DNA of 64,000 nt from an uncultured Ruminococcus sp. (GTDB lineage: Bacteria > Bacillota > Clostridia > Oscillospirales > Ruminococcaceae): the NCBI GenBank assembly GCA_947627175.1, contig CANQVA010000004.1, forward strand, positions 1-64,000, in the 5' to 3' direction. Positions 8,434 through 16,645 of the stretch are shown piece after piece (the first letter of the stretch is position 1; each line of letters begins with the position of its first letter). The position numbers and the translations under genes were made by a program. A model generated the notes under the pieces. It saw only the letters and a program-made list of their open reading frames with translations, searched no databases and had not been told where the DNA came from.

Positions 8434-9858
8434 TTATTTACAATATTTTTCTTTATATTCTTTCATGATTTTAAGTGCGTAGGATTTACAACGTTTTTTA
8501 TCAATTTTTTTATAGAAATTAAACAAATCTATAATTGACTTAATGATAGAATTTTCATTGATAAACAAAATCCTGTAGCCGTCCTCAAAATTAAGTATAA
8601 GTATCATTTTGCCATCTGACCAGATATTTGCACCGTGTCTGCAATCACCGAAGAAATAGTCTTCAGCAATATGAACCGAAACAGCCTGTCCTCTTTCAGA
8701 ATCATTGATAAGTTGTGAAAAAGTCTCATATCTGAGTTGTTTTGGAATTGACCTGTCAACATATTTATTATATTCGTAGTAAATATCATCTTCCATAAAT
8801 TCTTTTAGCCCTTTTTTGGAAAATATGCTGTAAAACTGCTTTACAGGCTCAACTGTATTTTCAGACAACCATTTCATATATTCCTCAAAAAATGCACAGT
8901 CAACAGATTTATCACAAATAAGCTCTTTCATAAAAGTAGGATTTTTCTCGATAAACACACAAGGATTTCTTTTTAAGATATAAAAATCACATAGTGCGGA
9001 ATTTTTTTCACGTTTGAATAATTCAAGTGCTTTGCCCACAAATTCAGAAATATTCATGAAATTTTTTGTCATCACTTGTGCATTGAAAAATTTTTCATCA
9101 AAGAAATTCTCGTATTTTCTTTTAACGTCTTTATCCGTAAAACATACAGCGGAATTAAGGTCTTTTTCAATTATAAGCATTCCTTTGTCACCTTTAACCA
9201 TAATCGGAAATGCAGGAAAATCGCTGTAATATCGGGATATATCTATTTTACAACTCCTTACATTCACATTTCCGGTGATTACGCAGGGGATTATTTCAGC
9301 AAGTGCCTCAATATTTTCCGCACAAGTTTTTGTATTTTCATTTAAATACAGCAGTATATCAGAAATTACTTTTATATCTTTTGAACGATATACAAGTTGC
9401 AGCCATTCAAAAATCTCCTGATTATCTGCAAAAAATATCAGTTTTGCCTTATCTGTACCGTGCATAATATGCATAAAAGCTCTGCGGACATTTTCTTTTC
9501 CTGTAATAAGACTGCCATTTTCAGGAAGTGAAGTCCTCTCTGATATATTGTTGTTGCATATAGTTTGTGGGTAGGTTAATGTAAATATTTTGTGCAGAGC
9601 TTTTTCAGTACGTTTCAATTCATCACTAAGTTTGCCTCTCATGTAGGCTCTGTAAAGCTTTCCGCTGTCTTCATCGTTCAAGTTCATTGCTTCCATAAGC
9701 TTTTCCAATACACTGCAATCGGGCGGAAGCATTAAACCTTTTTTCATTTTGCATAGATATGATTTGTTTAATCCTGCTTTTCGGGCTATGTTTGAATCAA
9801 TCTCATCACATATTGTTATGAGGTCGTTTAACACTTCCGAGAAAACTTTTTGTTCCAT
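8434..9858 (-). CDS. Large HTH-domain protein, probable regulator
   Basis: The 474-residue product has an N-terminal XRE-like helix-turn-helix (about residues 5-65): 'SNIARKAGLNKSYLCKMKKG' fits the two recognition helices. The remaining 400 residues match no family I know, show no membrane segment, and contain scattered cysteines. The ATG at 9858 follows AAGGAG, with a near-consensus promoter about 45 bp upstream. The 10188 gene is transcribed divergently. It may control itself and that neighbour. Sensor-type C-terminal regions of this size are seen in orphan regulators of Ruminococcus-like genomes; the ligand is unknown. Confidence 0.7.
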   Translation of the reverse strand: MEQKVFSEVLNDLITICDEIDSNIARKAGLNKSYLCKMKKGLMLPPDCSVLEKLMEAMNLNDEDSGKLYRAYMRGKLSDELKRTEKALHKIFTLTYPQTICNNNISERTSLPENGSLITGKENVRRAFMHIMHGTDKAKLIFFADNQEIFEWLQLVYRSKDIKVISDILLYLNENTKTCAENIEALAEIIPCVITGNVNVRSCKIDISRYYSDFPAFPIMVKGDKGMLIIEKDLNSAVCFTDKDVKRKYENFFDEKFFNAQVMTKNFMNISEFVGKALELFKREKNSALCDFYILKRNPCVFIEKNPTFMKELICDKSVDCAFFEEYMKWLSENTVEPVKQFYSIFSKKGLKEFMEDDIYYEYNKYVDRSIPKQLRYETFSQLINDSERGQAVSVHIAEDYFFGDCRHGANIWSDGKMILILNFEDGYRILFINENSIIKSIIDLFNFYKKIDKKRCKSYALKIMKEYKEKYCK

Positions 9859-9899
9859 TTTTATTACTCCTTATTCATAAATTTTTCTATATACTTAAA

Positions 9900-9928
9900 A
9901 TTGTATCGACTTTTAAATATAAAGTCAA
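9900..9928 (-). promoter_or_regulatory. SigA-type promoter for the HTH gene
   Basis: On the minus strand TTGACT (9928-9923) and TACAAT (9905-9900) are separated by exactly 17 bp. Confidence 0.75.
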
Positions 9929-10122
9929 TGAAAAAAACAGCGTTTCCATAATTTATTTTAGTTAAATAAACTTTTTTTATATTGTGTTTTATCTTCATTT
10001 TTTTAATAATACAACAAATTTTTCAAGATATTTGACAATAAAAACAGCAGATTGACTATAAATCTTTATAACCATATTTTTTATTATCATAAATAAAAAA
10101 TGAGAATTTTAAATTGAATAGC

Positions 10123-10151
10123 TTGCAATTGTTATATGAAAGATGTATAAT
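10123..10151 (+). promoter_or_regulatory. SigA-type promoter for the 10188 gene
   Basis: TTGCAA (10123-10128) and TATAAT (10146-10151) with a 17-bp spacer. Confidence 0.7.
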
Positions 10152-10187
10152 ATATTTAAGTAATAAAAAGTAAAGGTGAAAAAGCAG

Positions 10188-11249
10188 ATGCGATATAATT
10201 CAGATTATGATATTTATCAATATATTGATGAGCAGGCGGATATTTATATATCATTTAAAGATTTTCTGAAAAAGCATAATATTACTTTCGATAAAGCGTG
10301 CAATTGTGTAAATATATTCAAAGAGAAATTTAATTATCTTCTGTCAAAATATTCTATCGGAAGTCAAAATCTTGTTGTTACTTGCTATGACCTTATGGAA
10401 CGTATTATTCAACAGTCTGATAACCCTGATTTACAATATCTTTATTTTTGTATTATGACCGACTTCGGATTACTGAATGATATAAATTTCTCTGACCATA
10501 CAAAAGAGCAGGATATCAGAAATTATTTCCGTCAGCAGGAGCTTATACAGGAATTAACGGCATTTCTGAAATGTCAGACAGAAAGCAATAAAAAACTGTA
10601 TGAAATCAGAGAATATCTGAAAAAGCCGAGACGTGAAAAAAATATTAAGTGTGTAGAAGAAACAGACTTTTTGTATAATCTGACTACACAACATACTTTT
10701 TTGCATGATAGTATAAAAAATAAAATATACAAAGATAATTTGGAATTTTTACTTATAAATATTAACAGCGATGAAAAATTAAAATCAGTAAAGCCGTATA
10801 TAATATTTTCAGCAATTGCAAGAAGAACAGGCAAGATGCAGAAAAGGGAAAATTTTTCACCAAATCTGAAAATAATCTTTCAATATCAAGATTACAGTAT
10901 TTACCGAGATAACGGCAAAAATTTCAATATGTATCAGTCGGAACTTGAATTATATGACCATCTCAAAAGAAGCTATATTGAATATGATTACATAGATATT
11001 GAATTATGTGATTTTTGCTTTGCGAATCTCTCACCATTGAGTGAATGGTATTACACAAACTGCGAGCCTGATGAAGATATACCGATGAATATAAAGAGAA
11101 AAATTGTCACAGTAATTCCGGAATCATTTCCTGAACTTCTGAATTATCGTGATTATGCAAGACTTGACGAGACTGAAATTCAGCTTTATTCCGATGCAGA
11201 GGAAAAATTAAAAAATCAAATGCTTGATATTACTGATTATATGATATAG
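10188..11249 (+). CDS. Hypothetical protein, 353 aa
   Basis: The family is not recognised. The protein is rich in Tyr, Asp, Asn and Lys, with no signal peptide or membrane helix. It has helix-rich charged stretches (about 125-160: RQQELIQELTAFLKCQTESN). I prefer ATG 10188, served by TAAAGG about 11 bases upstream; an in-frame GTG at 10176 would add four residues. It is divergent from the HTH protein and followed by two terminators, so it is a single-gene unit. Confidence 0.7.
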   Translation: MRYNSDYDIYQYIDEQADIYISFKDFLKKHNITFDKACNCVNIFKEKFNYLLSKYSIGSQNLVVTCYDLMERIIQQSDNPDLQYLYFCIMTDFGLLNDINFSDHTKEQDIRNYFRQQELIQELTAFLKCQTESNKKLYEIREYLKKPRREKNIKCVEETDFLYNLTTQHTFLHDSIKNKIYKDNLEFLLININSDEKLKSVKPYIIFSAIARRTGKMQKRENFSPNLKIIFQYQDYSIYRDNGKNFNMYQSELELYDHLKRSYIEYDYIDIELCDFCFANLSPLSEWYYTNCEPDEDIPMNIKRKIVTVIPESFPELLNYRDYARLDETEIQLYSDAEEKLKNQMLDITDYMI

Positions 11250-11277
11250 AAACGTGTGCCAATAGTACACGTTTTTT
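11250..11277 (+). terminator. Terminator after the 10188 gene
   Basis: AAACGTGT (11250-11257) pairs with ACACGTTT (11267-11274) and the T-run continues to 11276. Confidence 0.8.
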
Positions 11278-11289
11278 ATTTGTCAAGAT

Positions 11290-11330
11290 AAAACAGTTCC
11301 GAAATTTTTTATTTTTTTCGGAACTGTTTT
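11290..11330. terminator. Bidirectional hairpin, AACAGTTCCGAAA type
   Basis: Perfect 15-base arms (11290-11304 and 11316-11330) flanked by A and T runs on both sides. The same stem sequence, with a shorter loop, recurs at 28495-28527. Confidence 0.75.
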
Positions 11331-11393
11331 ATATTTACTATTTCGTCTTCATACGATAAAATAAAATTATAAAATTATTCGGGAGGTGATATT

Positions 11394-11567
11394 ATGGTGA
11401 TAACTCTTATTTATATAGCACTGAGTTACTGGGCAACAGGCAGGACAATTTATGCAGACAAAATACTAATCGGTGACGGAAATGCTATTTTTGGCAGGAG
11501 ACTTGCTATGGGGTTTTTGTTCGGTTGGGCGTTAATTCCGTGGGCTATAATTAAAATGTTTTTTTGA
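11394..11567 (+). CDS. Small membrane protein, 57 aa
   Basis: This frame has a strong ribosome site (GGGAGGTG at 11381-11388) five bases before ATG 11394; a GTG follows at once. The product has two hydrophobic segments, about residues 2-12 and 38-57, joined by a short polar loop with a GRR motif. It ends in a hydrophobic WAIIKMFF tail. It precedes the HNH-like gene by 72 bp on the same strand and has no terminator after it, so it probably opens that operon. It may be an accessory membrane subunit or immunity-like peptide; this is only inference from position. Confidence 0.6.
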   Translation: MVITLIYIALSYWATGRTIYADKILIGDGNAIFGRRLAMGFLFGWALIPWAIIKMFF

Positions 11568-11639
11568 GAACTTATTTTATTTACAAGTCAAGTATTTCTG
11601 CAATATCAGATAAATTTTATTGATGAAAGAGGTGATTTT

Positions 11640-12989
11640 GTGGATAAAAAATTAGGTGTTACGCAGGATTATGACCGTTCAAACTATGATTCGGAAGATG
11701 CCAAACAATCATATAAGAAAAAAGTTTTTGGTGATAAAGCAACTATAATAGACCCGATAACAGGAAAACTTCTGCATAAAAGTCAGACGGCTGCACAGAA
11801 AAAATATCGAATGAAAAATGCTGACGGTGAAAATATTTCTAAAAAATATGCAGAACATTCAGCAGAAACAGACCATGTAAATTCACTGAAATCTATTCAT
11901 GACAAAGTAAAGAAAAATCCTTTTCTTTCAGATGAAGATGTAAAAGAAATTGCAAATTGTGATGCAAATTTAAGAATACTGCCTAAATCATTGAATGCTT
12001 CAAAAGGCGAAAAAAGTGACTACAATGTTATTTTTGATATGGACAACGGGCTTTCATCAAAAGGCAGAACACATTTAGCGGGAGAAAAAATTAAAGCCGA
12101 TGTTGTGCTGACAGAAAAATTCACATCTCGTACAGTTAAAAATATCAGCGATTTAACAGCAAATTCTGCTAAAAAAAGCATTGAAGAAAATGCAATGAAA
12201 TTTGTAAGATATGGAGTTGAACACATTGTAAATATAGCAGCAGAAGAAGAAAGCTTTGAAGATGCTGTTGCAGATTTCGGAGAACTTGCAGTGGAAACAG
12301 TCGGAAAAGATGTCATAAAAGATGTTGCAGATGTTGCACTTGCGAATAATGCTATTTATCAGTCATTGAAAAATAATAAGGTGTTGGGACAGCTTATACA
12401 AGTAGGTACAATTGTTGCGGATTCAGTATCAAGACTTATCGATGGCGAAATTACGGCTGAAGAATTTGTTCTTGAAATAGGCGATAAAGGTGCTACAATG
12501 GTTGCTCAGATGGTAGGCGGTGAAGTAGGTGCAGTTGTGGGTGAAATAATCGGCATATCAGCAGGAGGAATTTTAGGAGCAGGTGCCGGTGAAGTTATCG
12601 GACGTGCCATAGGTACAATGGTTGCTACTGTTGCTTGTAATATTGTTATTGCAATAAGAACGAATATTATAAATAATCTGAAATCACTCGATGACTATAA
12701 ATTAAAGGAAAAGAAAATCCGCAGACTTGAAACAGAAGCAATTGTGGAAATGGAATACCAAAGACAGAAATTCCGTAGTATAGTTGAAAGTGAATATCAG
12801 AAATGGGACGAAAATATTGAATCGGGATTTGATATGATAATTGTATCAGCATGTGAGGAAGTATATAATTTGCAGGGAATTACTGACGGACTTGACAGAA
12901 TTTTATCTGTTTTCGGCAAGTCTGTTATGTTCAGAAATCTTGATGAATACGAATCACAGCTTGATATGACATTGAAACTTAATTTTTAA
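11640..12989 (+). CDS. HNH-like nuclease-fold protein with glycine-zipper membrane region
   Basis: The 449-residue product starts at GTG 11640, preceded by GAAAGAGGTG. Residues about 75-128 resemble an HNH core: 'ETDHV' supplies the Asp-His pair, then 'NLRILPKSLNASKG' supplies the Asn and Lys-Gly of the second half. Residues about 275-345 are Gly/Ala/Val-rich (GGEVGAVVGEIIGISAGGIL, then GAGAGEVIGRAIG), a glycine zipper typical of membrane-inserting proteins. A basic, probably coiled segment (about 355-395) follows. A nuclease-like head joined to a membrane-active region recalls toxins, but no secretion signal is seen. Twelve bp separate it from the next gene. The HNH call is moderate; I see no family name that fits the whole. 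Confidence 0.6.
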   Translation: MDKKLGVTQDYDRSNYDSEDAKQSYKKKVFGDKATIIDPITGKLLHKSQTAAQKKYRMKNADGENISKKYAEHSAETDHVNSLKSIHDKVKKNPFLSDEDVKEIANCDANLRILPKSLNASKGEKSDYNVIFDMDNGLSSKGRTHLAGEKIKADVVLTEKFTSRTVKNISDLTANSAKKSIEENAMKFVRYGVEHIVNIAAEEESFEDAVADFGELAVETVGKDVIKDVADVALANNAIYQSLKNNKVLGQLIQVGTIVADSVSRLIDGEITAEEFVLEIGDKGATMVAQMVGGEVGAVVGEIIGISAGGILGAGAGEVIGRAIGTMVATVACNIVIAIRTNIINNLKSLDDYKLKEKKIRRLETEAIVEMEYQRQKFRSIVESEYQKWDENIESGFDMIIVSACEEVYNLQGITDGLDRILSVFGKSVMFRNLDEYESQLDMTLKLNF

Positions 12990-13001
12990 GGGGGGATTAT
13001 T

Positions 13002-13796
13002 TTGCTTATAGAATTGGCATTAGTCGGCACATTGGCATACAGTGCGGACAAGTCCAACAAAATGGACGAACAGGCACTTGCAAAGCGTTCAAAGGCTTAT
13101 ACAAGAGAAGCGGAAGCACGTGAACTTGTTTATAGAAAACGCAATGCGGCAGATAAAAAAATGCAGATTGTTGCAAAGAGAAAACGTGCTGTAATTGAAT
13201 CGACACTTCCGAAATTTATTGAAGTGTATCAGAAAATTCAAAAAATTGACCTTAATATTTCCGATAAAAATGACCTTGTGGTATATAACAATTTTAATTT
13301 ATGTAACACGGTTAAGTCAATGGAAACTGTTATAAAACAGCCTCTGACCGACAAACAGCTTATAACAGAAGTGATTTTCAAGGGAATAACAGGCTATATG
13401 ATTGCAGATTCAAAAAGAAATCTCTCAGCCGCAAAAAGTCAGTTAAGTGCCGCAAATGTAGTATATTCACAGGCACAGTCTGTTGCAGAAGTCTACGATG
13501 CAATTATCGGACGTTCTGAAAGAATATCAAATCTCATCATGCGAATGAATGCACTATTTTTAGGTTCAATTTCAGAAACTGAAAAAGTAATTTCAAAAAA
13601 TGGTACTGATGTAAGAGCATATACAGAACATGATAAAGGCATACTTATGACTTGTGTAAATATTGCGGCGGCAATGTCTGATATTATAAATATTCCCGTA
13701 CTTGATGAAAACGGTGAATTATGCAGGTCTGCTGTTGAAATGATTCAGACAGGCGAAATTTATCTTGAACAGATGAATGAAATGATAAATCAATAA
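13002..13796 (+). CDS. Coiled-coil protein of unknown function
   Basis: The start is TTG 13002 behind a very strong AAGGGGGGAT site. The 264-residue product begins with a short hydrophobic stretch (residues 2-14), too short for a firm signal peptide. A highly basic helical segment (about 20-65) rich in RKR and KAY follows. A central helix pair (about 125-185: MIADSKRNLSAAKSQLSAAN) looks like a coiled coil. No catalytic motif is visible. Tight spacing to both neighbours (12 and 20 bp) makes co-translation with the HNH-like and ferredoxin-domain proteins likely, perhaps as a scaffold. No family recognised. Confidence 0.6.
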   Translation: MLIELALVGTLAYSADKSNKMDEQALAKRSKAYTREAEARELVYRKRNAADKKMQIVAKRKRAVIESTLPKFIEVYQKIQKIDLNISDKNDLVVYNNFNLCNTVKSMETVIKQPLTDKQLITEVIFKGITGYMIADSKRNLSAAKSQLSAANVVYSQAQSVAEVYDAIIGRSERISNLIMRMNALFLGSISETEKVISKNGTDVRAYTEHDKGILMTCVNIAAAMSDIINIPVLDENGELCRSAVEMIQTGEIYLEQMNEMINQ

Positions 13797-13816
13797 GAAA
13801 AAGGAGTTAAAAAATT

Positions 13817-14749
13817 ATGAAACAGATTATTATCAATGAAAAATGCAACGGTTGCGGAATGTGCGTTGTCAAGTGTCCGAATTACTTTGAAAGTAATGAC
13901 GATGGCAATGCACAAGTTATAAAAGGCGTACTTGCCGGAAATGACGCTGTACTTAATACTGTAATTTCTGAATGTCCTGTAAAGGCAATCAGTTTCGGCG
14001 GTGAAGTCAACATAAAACAGTCTTTACAGGAAGAAGTCAATAAACTCAAAGCATTCGCAAACGGTCTGAACGTTAAGAGAGAAGATATAGCTTTTACAGA
14101 TGCTTATTGTACTGTAACTACATTTCCGTATGTCGGTAGCAGTAGTTATGAATATAGCAGTTCATCATCGGCAGAAAGAGCAGGACTAAGTAAATTCAGG
14201 GATAGAGCTTATTCACAGATTGACAGCAAAATTCTTGATGTCATAACAAGTTATCGTGTGAATATAATCAAACCGTATTATTCAACTGATGAAAAAAGTG
14301 TATACACACAGTTAAATAAAAAAATCTCTGATGTACTTACCGCTGTTTCTAACCTCATCGGAAAAAATAAACTTCCCTCTGATTTCTGTAATGTTGATGT
14401 TTACCCCGAAAGAGACACAGTATGGAAAATGCTTGAAAAGGGCGAAATTATCGGTGAAAATTTTGTAAGCATAGTAAGACGTGAATTTAAATACAGTGCT
14501 TCCGATTATCAGACATACATAGATTGGGACGATATGGAAGATTACCGTGGCAAAGATAAATATTGCTATCGTGCACAGGAAGCTGTTGAAGAACTGCGTA
14601 AAGATGTTCAAAGTGCAGTACGCTGGGCAAGAAGTGACATTGAAGAAAATTCACTTGGATATGTAAACGGTATTGTTAATGATTACAATAGGAAACTGAA
14701 AACTTTCCTTGATAAAAAACTCTCAATAATAGCGAAATTTGTTGTCTGA
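13817..14749 (+). CDS. 4Fe-4S ferredoxin domain fused to unknown C-terminal region
   Basis: Residues 1-60 form a single-cluster ferredoxin: CNGCGMCVVKCP gives three cysteines plus the fourth, and a distant 'SECPVKAI' closes the fold as in bacterial monocluster ferredoxins. The following 250 residues are unrelated to redox enzymes I know. They include a Ser/Tyr-rich linker (SSSYEYSSSSS, about 112-122), then a helical domain. A stand-alone ferredoxin is normally 60-80 residues, so the fusion is unusual. RBS AAGGAG precedes ATG 13817. It is the last gene of the 11.4-14.7 kb operon; a separate promoter follows for the phosphatase. It may be a redox- or iron-sensing subunit. Confidence 0.7.
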   Translation: MKQIIINEKCNGCGMCVVKCPNYFESNDDGNAQVIKGVLAGNDAVLNTVISECPVKAISFGGEVNIKQSLQEEVNKLKAFANGLNVKREDIAFTDAYCTVTTFPYVGSSSYEYSSSSSAERAGLSKFRDRAYSQIDSKILDVITSYRVNIIKPYYSTDEKSVYTQLNKKISDVLTAVSNLIGKNKLPSDFCNVDVYPERDTVWKMLEKGEIIGENFVSIVRREFKYSASDYQTYIDWDDMEDYRGKDKYCYRAQEAVEELRKDVQSAVRWARSDIEENSLGYVNGIVNDYNRKLKTFLDKKLSIIAKFVV

Positions 14750-14835
14750 ATTATTTTTCCCGAAATAAATCTGACCCTGCTGACCTGATTACATGATTCT
14801 GTATCAATTGAATTTGAGTATATTCTGAAAATATA

Positions 14836-14864
14836 TTGACATTATATTAAATATATGATACAAT
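14836..14864 (+). promoter_or_regulatory. SigA-type promoter for the PP2C gene
   Basis: TTGACA (14836-14841) and TACAAT (14859-14864) with a 17-bp spacer, 48 bp before the start codon. Confidence 0.75.
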
Positions 14865-14911
14865 AAAAAACAATATAAGAATATTATAAAATTCCTGACA
14901 GGAGAAAAAAT

Positions 14912-15736
14912 ATGTGGAATATATTCAGAAGAAAAAGGAAAACACCGCACGAAAGAAAAATAACAATTTATGTTTCTTCTGATGTGGGAAAAATCCGTGA
15001 AAACAATGAAGATAATTTTTATTGTGACTATATAGGATACAGAAAAGAAAAAAATTTTACTTTTATGAAAAGCGTAAACAGCGTAAGCGGTATTTTTGCC
15101 GTATGTGACGGAATGGGCGGTGAAGCATATGGTGAAGAGGCTTCATATATAGCTGTGGAAACACTTGAACAGTTAAGCGGTGAAATAAATTCTGTTTCGC
15201 CCGAAAAACTTCATGATGCAGTAAATAATTATGCAAATGTTGCAAACAGGCGTATATGTGAAATGGTTGAAGAAAAACTATGCAAAAGAAGTGGCAGTAC
15301 TCTTGCAATGGTACGTATTGTCGGCGAATATGTGTATACTTTCAATATAGGTGACAGCAGGGTTTACTTTTTTTCCGATGGAAAAATACAGCAGATAACA
15401 CAAGACCAGACACTTGCAATGCAAAAACTTAAAGCAAATATCTATACAGAAGAAGAAGCACGAAACAGTCCCGATTCACATAAAATTACTTCATTTTTAG
15501 GTGTGGACGACCGCAGAATAGGTCTTAATTCACTGAAATATGAACCGTTTGAAATCGGTGACAGAAAAATACTGATTTGCAGTGATGGTCTTACAGATAT
15601 GTGCAATGATGATGAAATTGCGGAAATACTCTCGTCTTATTCTGAAAATTATGCAGAACAGCTTGTACAGAAAGCACTTGAAAACGGCGGAGAAGATAAC
15701 GTTACTTGTGTTGTAATTCAAAAAGCTACAGAATAA
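14912..15736 (+). CDS. PP2C-family Ser/Thr protein phosphatase
   Basis: The 274-residue soluble enzyme carries the PP2C motifs in order: 'GKIRENNEDNF' (metal Asp region), 'CDGMGG', 'STLAM', 'GDSRVYFF', 'CSDGLTDM' and 'GGEDNVTCVV'. All metal-binding aspartates are present. It removes phosphate from Ser/Thr residues and is the normal partner of bacterial Hanks-type kinases. The kinase at 16646 faces it with only a VanX-like gene between. It has its own promoter but follows the ferredoxin-fusion operon on the same strand with no clear terminator. RBS ACAGGAGA precedes the ATG. Confidence 0.92.
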   Translation: MWNIFRRKRKTPHERKITIYVSSDVGKIRENNEDNFYCDYIGYRKEKNFTFMKSVNSVSGIFAVCDGMGGEAYGEEASYIAVETLEQLSGEINSVSPEKLHDAVNNYANVANRRICEMVEEKLCKRSGSTLAMVRIVGEYVYTFNIGDSRVYFFSDGKIQQITQDQTLAMQKLKANIYTEEEARNSPDSHKITSFLGVDDRRIGLNSLKYEPFEIGDRKILICSDGLTDMCNDDEIAEILSSYSENYAEQLVQKALENGGEDNVTCVVIQKATE

Positions 15737-15769
15737 ATTAAAATAAATATTATAGAGATTTATATTTAT

Positions 15770-16552
15770 TCAGTTTTCAGGAATTATGAGTGTATATATA
15801 TCTTCATCGGAATAGTGCCACCATTCACCCCAATATCCGTTGAATCCGTATTTATTCATTATTTCTTCAAGCATATTGGAATTTTCAGCTGCTTCTGCTG
15901 AAACGTCACTGTATTCTCTGTCCGCAAGTAATGAAAATTCGTCAAAATCCGACGGGAGTTCAACTTTGCTCCCGTCAGTATAAACAATTCCTAAATCTAT
16001 TGTATTTCCCTTGTTGTGACTTGAACCGCCTTTTTCCGGGTCGGCTACATATGTAGGGTCAGGGCATACTTCCCACAGTTTGTATTGTGCTTCTGATGAC
16101 CTGTAAGCGTCCCATATAATTATACTGTATCCTTTTTCTTTAAGTTCGTTCTGAACTTTTGCCAGTTTTTTTACTGTACCATAGCATAAACGGGCTTCAT
16201 TATCATTATCATCATATATAACAGTTCCTGTAAAATTATTTGTTGTAGCATAACGCAAGTCTATTACTGCATCGGGGATATAATCGAGTATGCGGACGAG
16301 TTCACCGTCGGGCGGGTTCTTTTTTTCAACAGTTTTTACAGTTACTTTTCTTGTAGAAACGGAATCAGTCGTGATAAAAGAATCAGCATCATTTTTCAAT
16401 AAATCAGTAGTTTGTGTAGTATTATCTTCTGTTGTATCTGTTTCATGAGAAGTTTCATATTCATAACTCATCTGATTTTCTACGGTTTTATCAGTACAGG
16501 CAGTGAGAAATAAAACTATTGTAAGACATAGATATATAAATTTATTATTCAT
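15770..16552 (-). CDS. VanX-like D-Ala-D-Ala dipeptidase lipoprotein (M15)
   Basis: The 260-residue product has a lipoprotein signal (LFLTACTD; Cys at about 19) and a Thr/Asp-rich linker (about 25-75). A peptidase M15D domain follows, with 'VIDLRYATTNNFTG', the zinc motif 'SSHNKGNTIDLG' (His and Asp) and 'EWWHY' (catalytic Glu and third ligand His). VanX enzymes cut free D-Ala-D-Ala. Being lipid-anchored, this one acts outside the cell and may process wall peptides rather than confer vancomycin resistance; no vanR, vanS, vanH or vanA lies nearby. It is downstream of the kinase gene on the same strand, past a hairpin. Confidence 0.88.
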   Translation of the reverse strand: MNNKFIYLCLTIVLFLTACTDKTVENQMSYEYETSHETDTTEDNTTQTTDLLKNDADSFITTDSVSTRKVTVKTVEKKNPPDGELVRILDYIPDAVIDLRYATTNNFTGTVIYDDNDNEARLCYGTVKKLAKVQNELKEKGYSIIIWDAYRSSEAQYKLWEVCPDPTYVADPEKGGSSHNKGNTIDLGIVYTDGSKVELPSDFDEFSLLADREYSDVSAEAAENSNMLEEIMNKYGFNGYWGEWWHYSDEDIYTLIIPEN

Positions 16553-16574
16553 TTATGACACCCTTTTCATAACA

Positions 16575-16616
16575 AAAAATGTTAATCGGATTATGATTTA
16601 CCGAATTAACATTTTT
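16575..16616. terminator. Hairpin between kinase and VanX-like gene
   Basis: AAAAATGTTAATCGG (16575-16589) pairs with CCGAATTAACATTTTT (16601-16616) with one bulge. On the minus strand it lies just after the kinase gene and ends in T6. Confidence 0.75.
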
Positions 16617-16645
16617 TTGTTTATATTTTAGTTAAAATATATAAA

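Larger units (their letters stand above)
9859..10187. other. Divergent intergenic region
   Basis: About 330 bp, strongly AT-rich. It carries outward-facing promoters for the HTH gene and the 10188 gene (listed separately). No further gene is visible in the roughly 190 bp between the two promoters. Confidence 0.6.

Noticed and set aside
15770..16552. Vancomycin resistance locus
   Set aside because: Only a VanX-like peptidase is present; no VanH, VanA/B ligase or VanRS pair lies nearby, and the protein has a lipoprotein signal.
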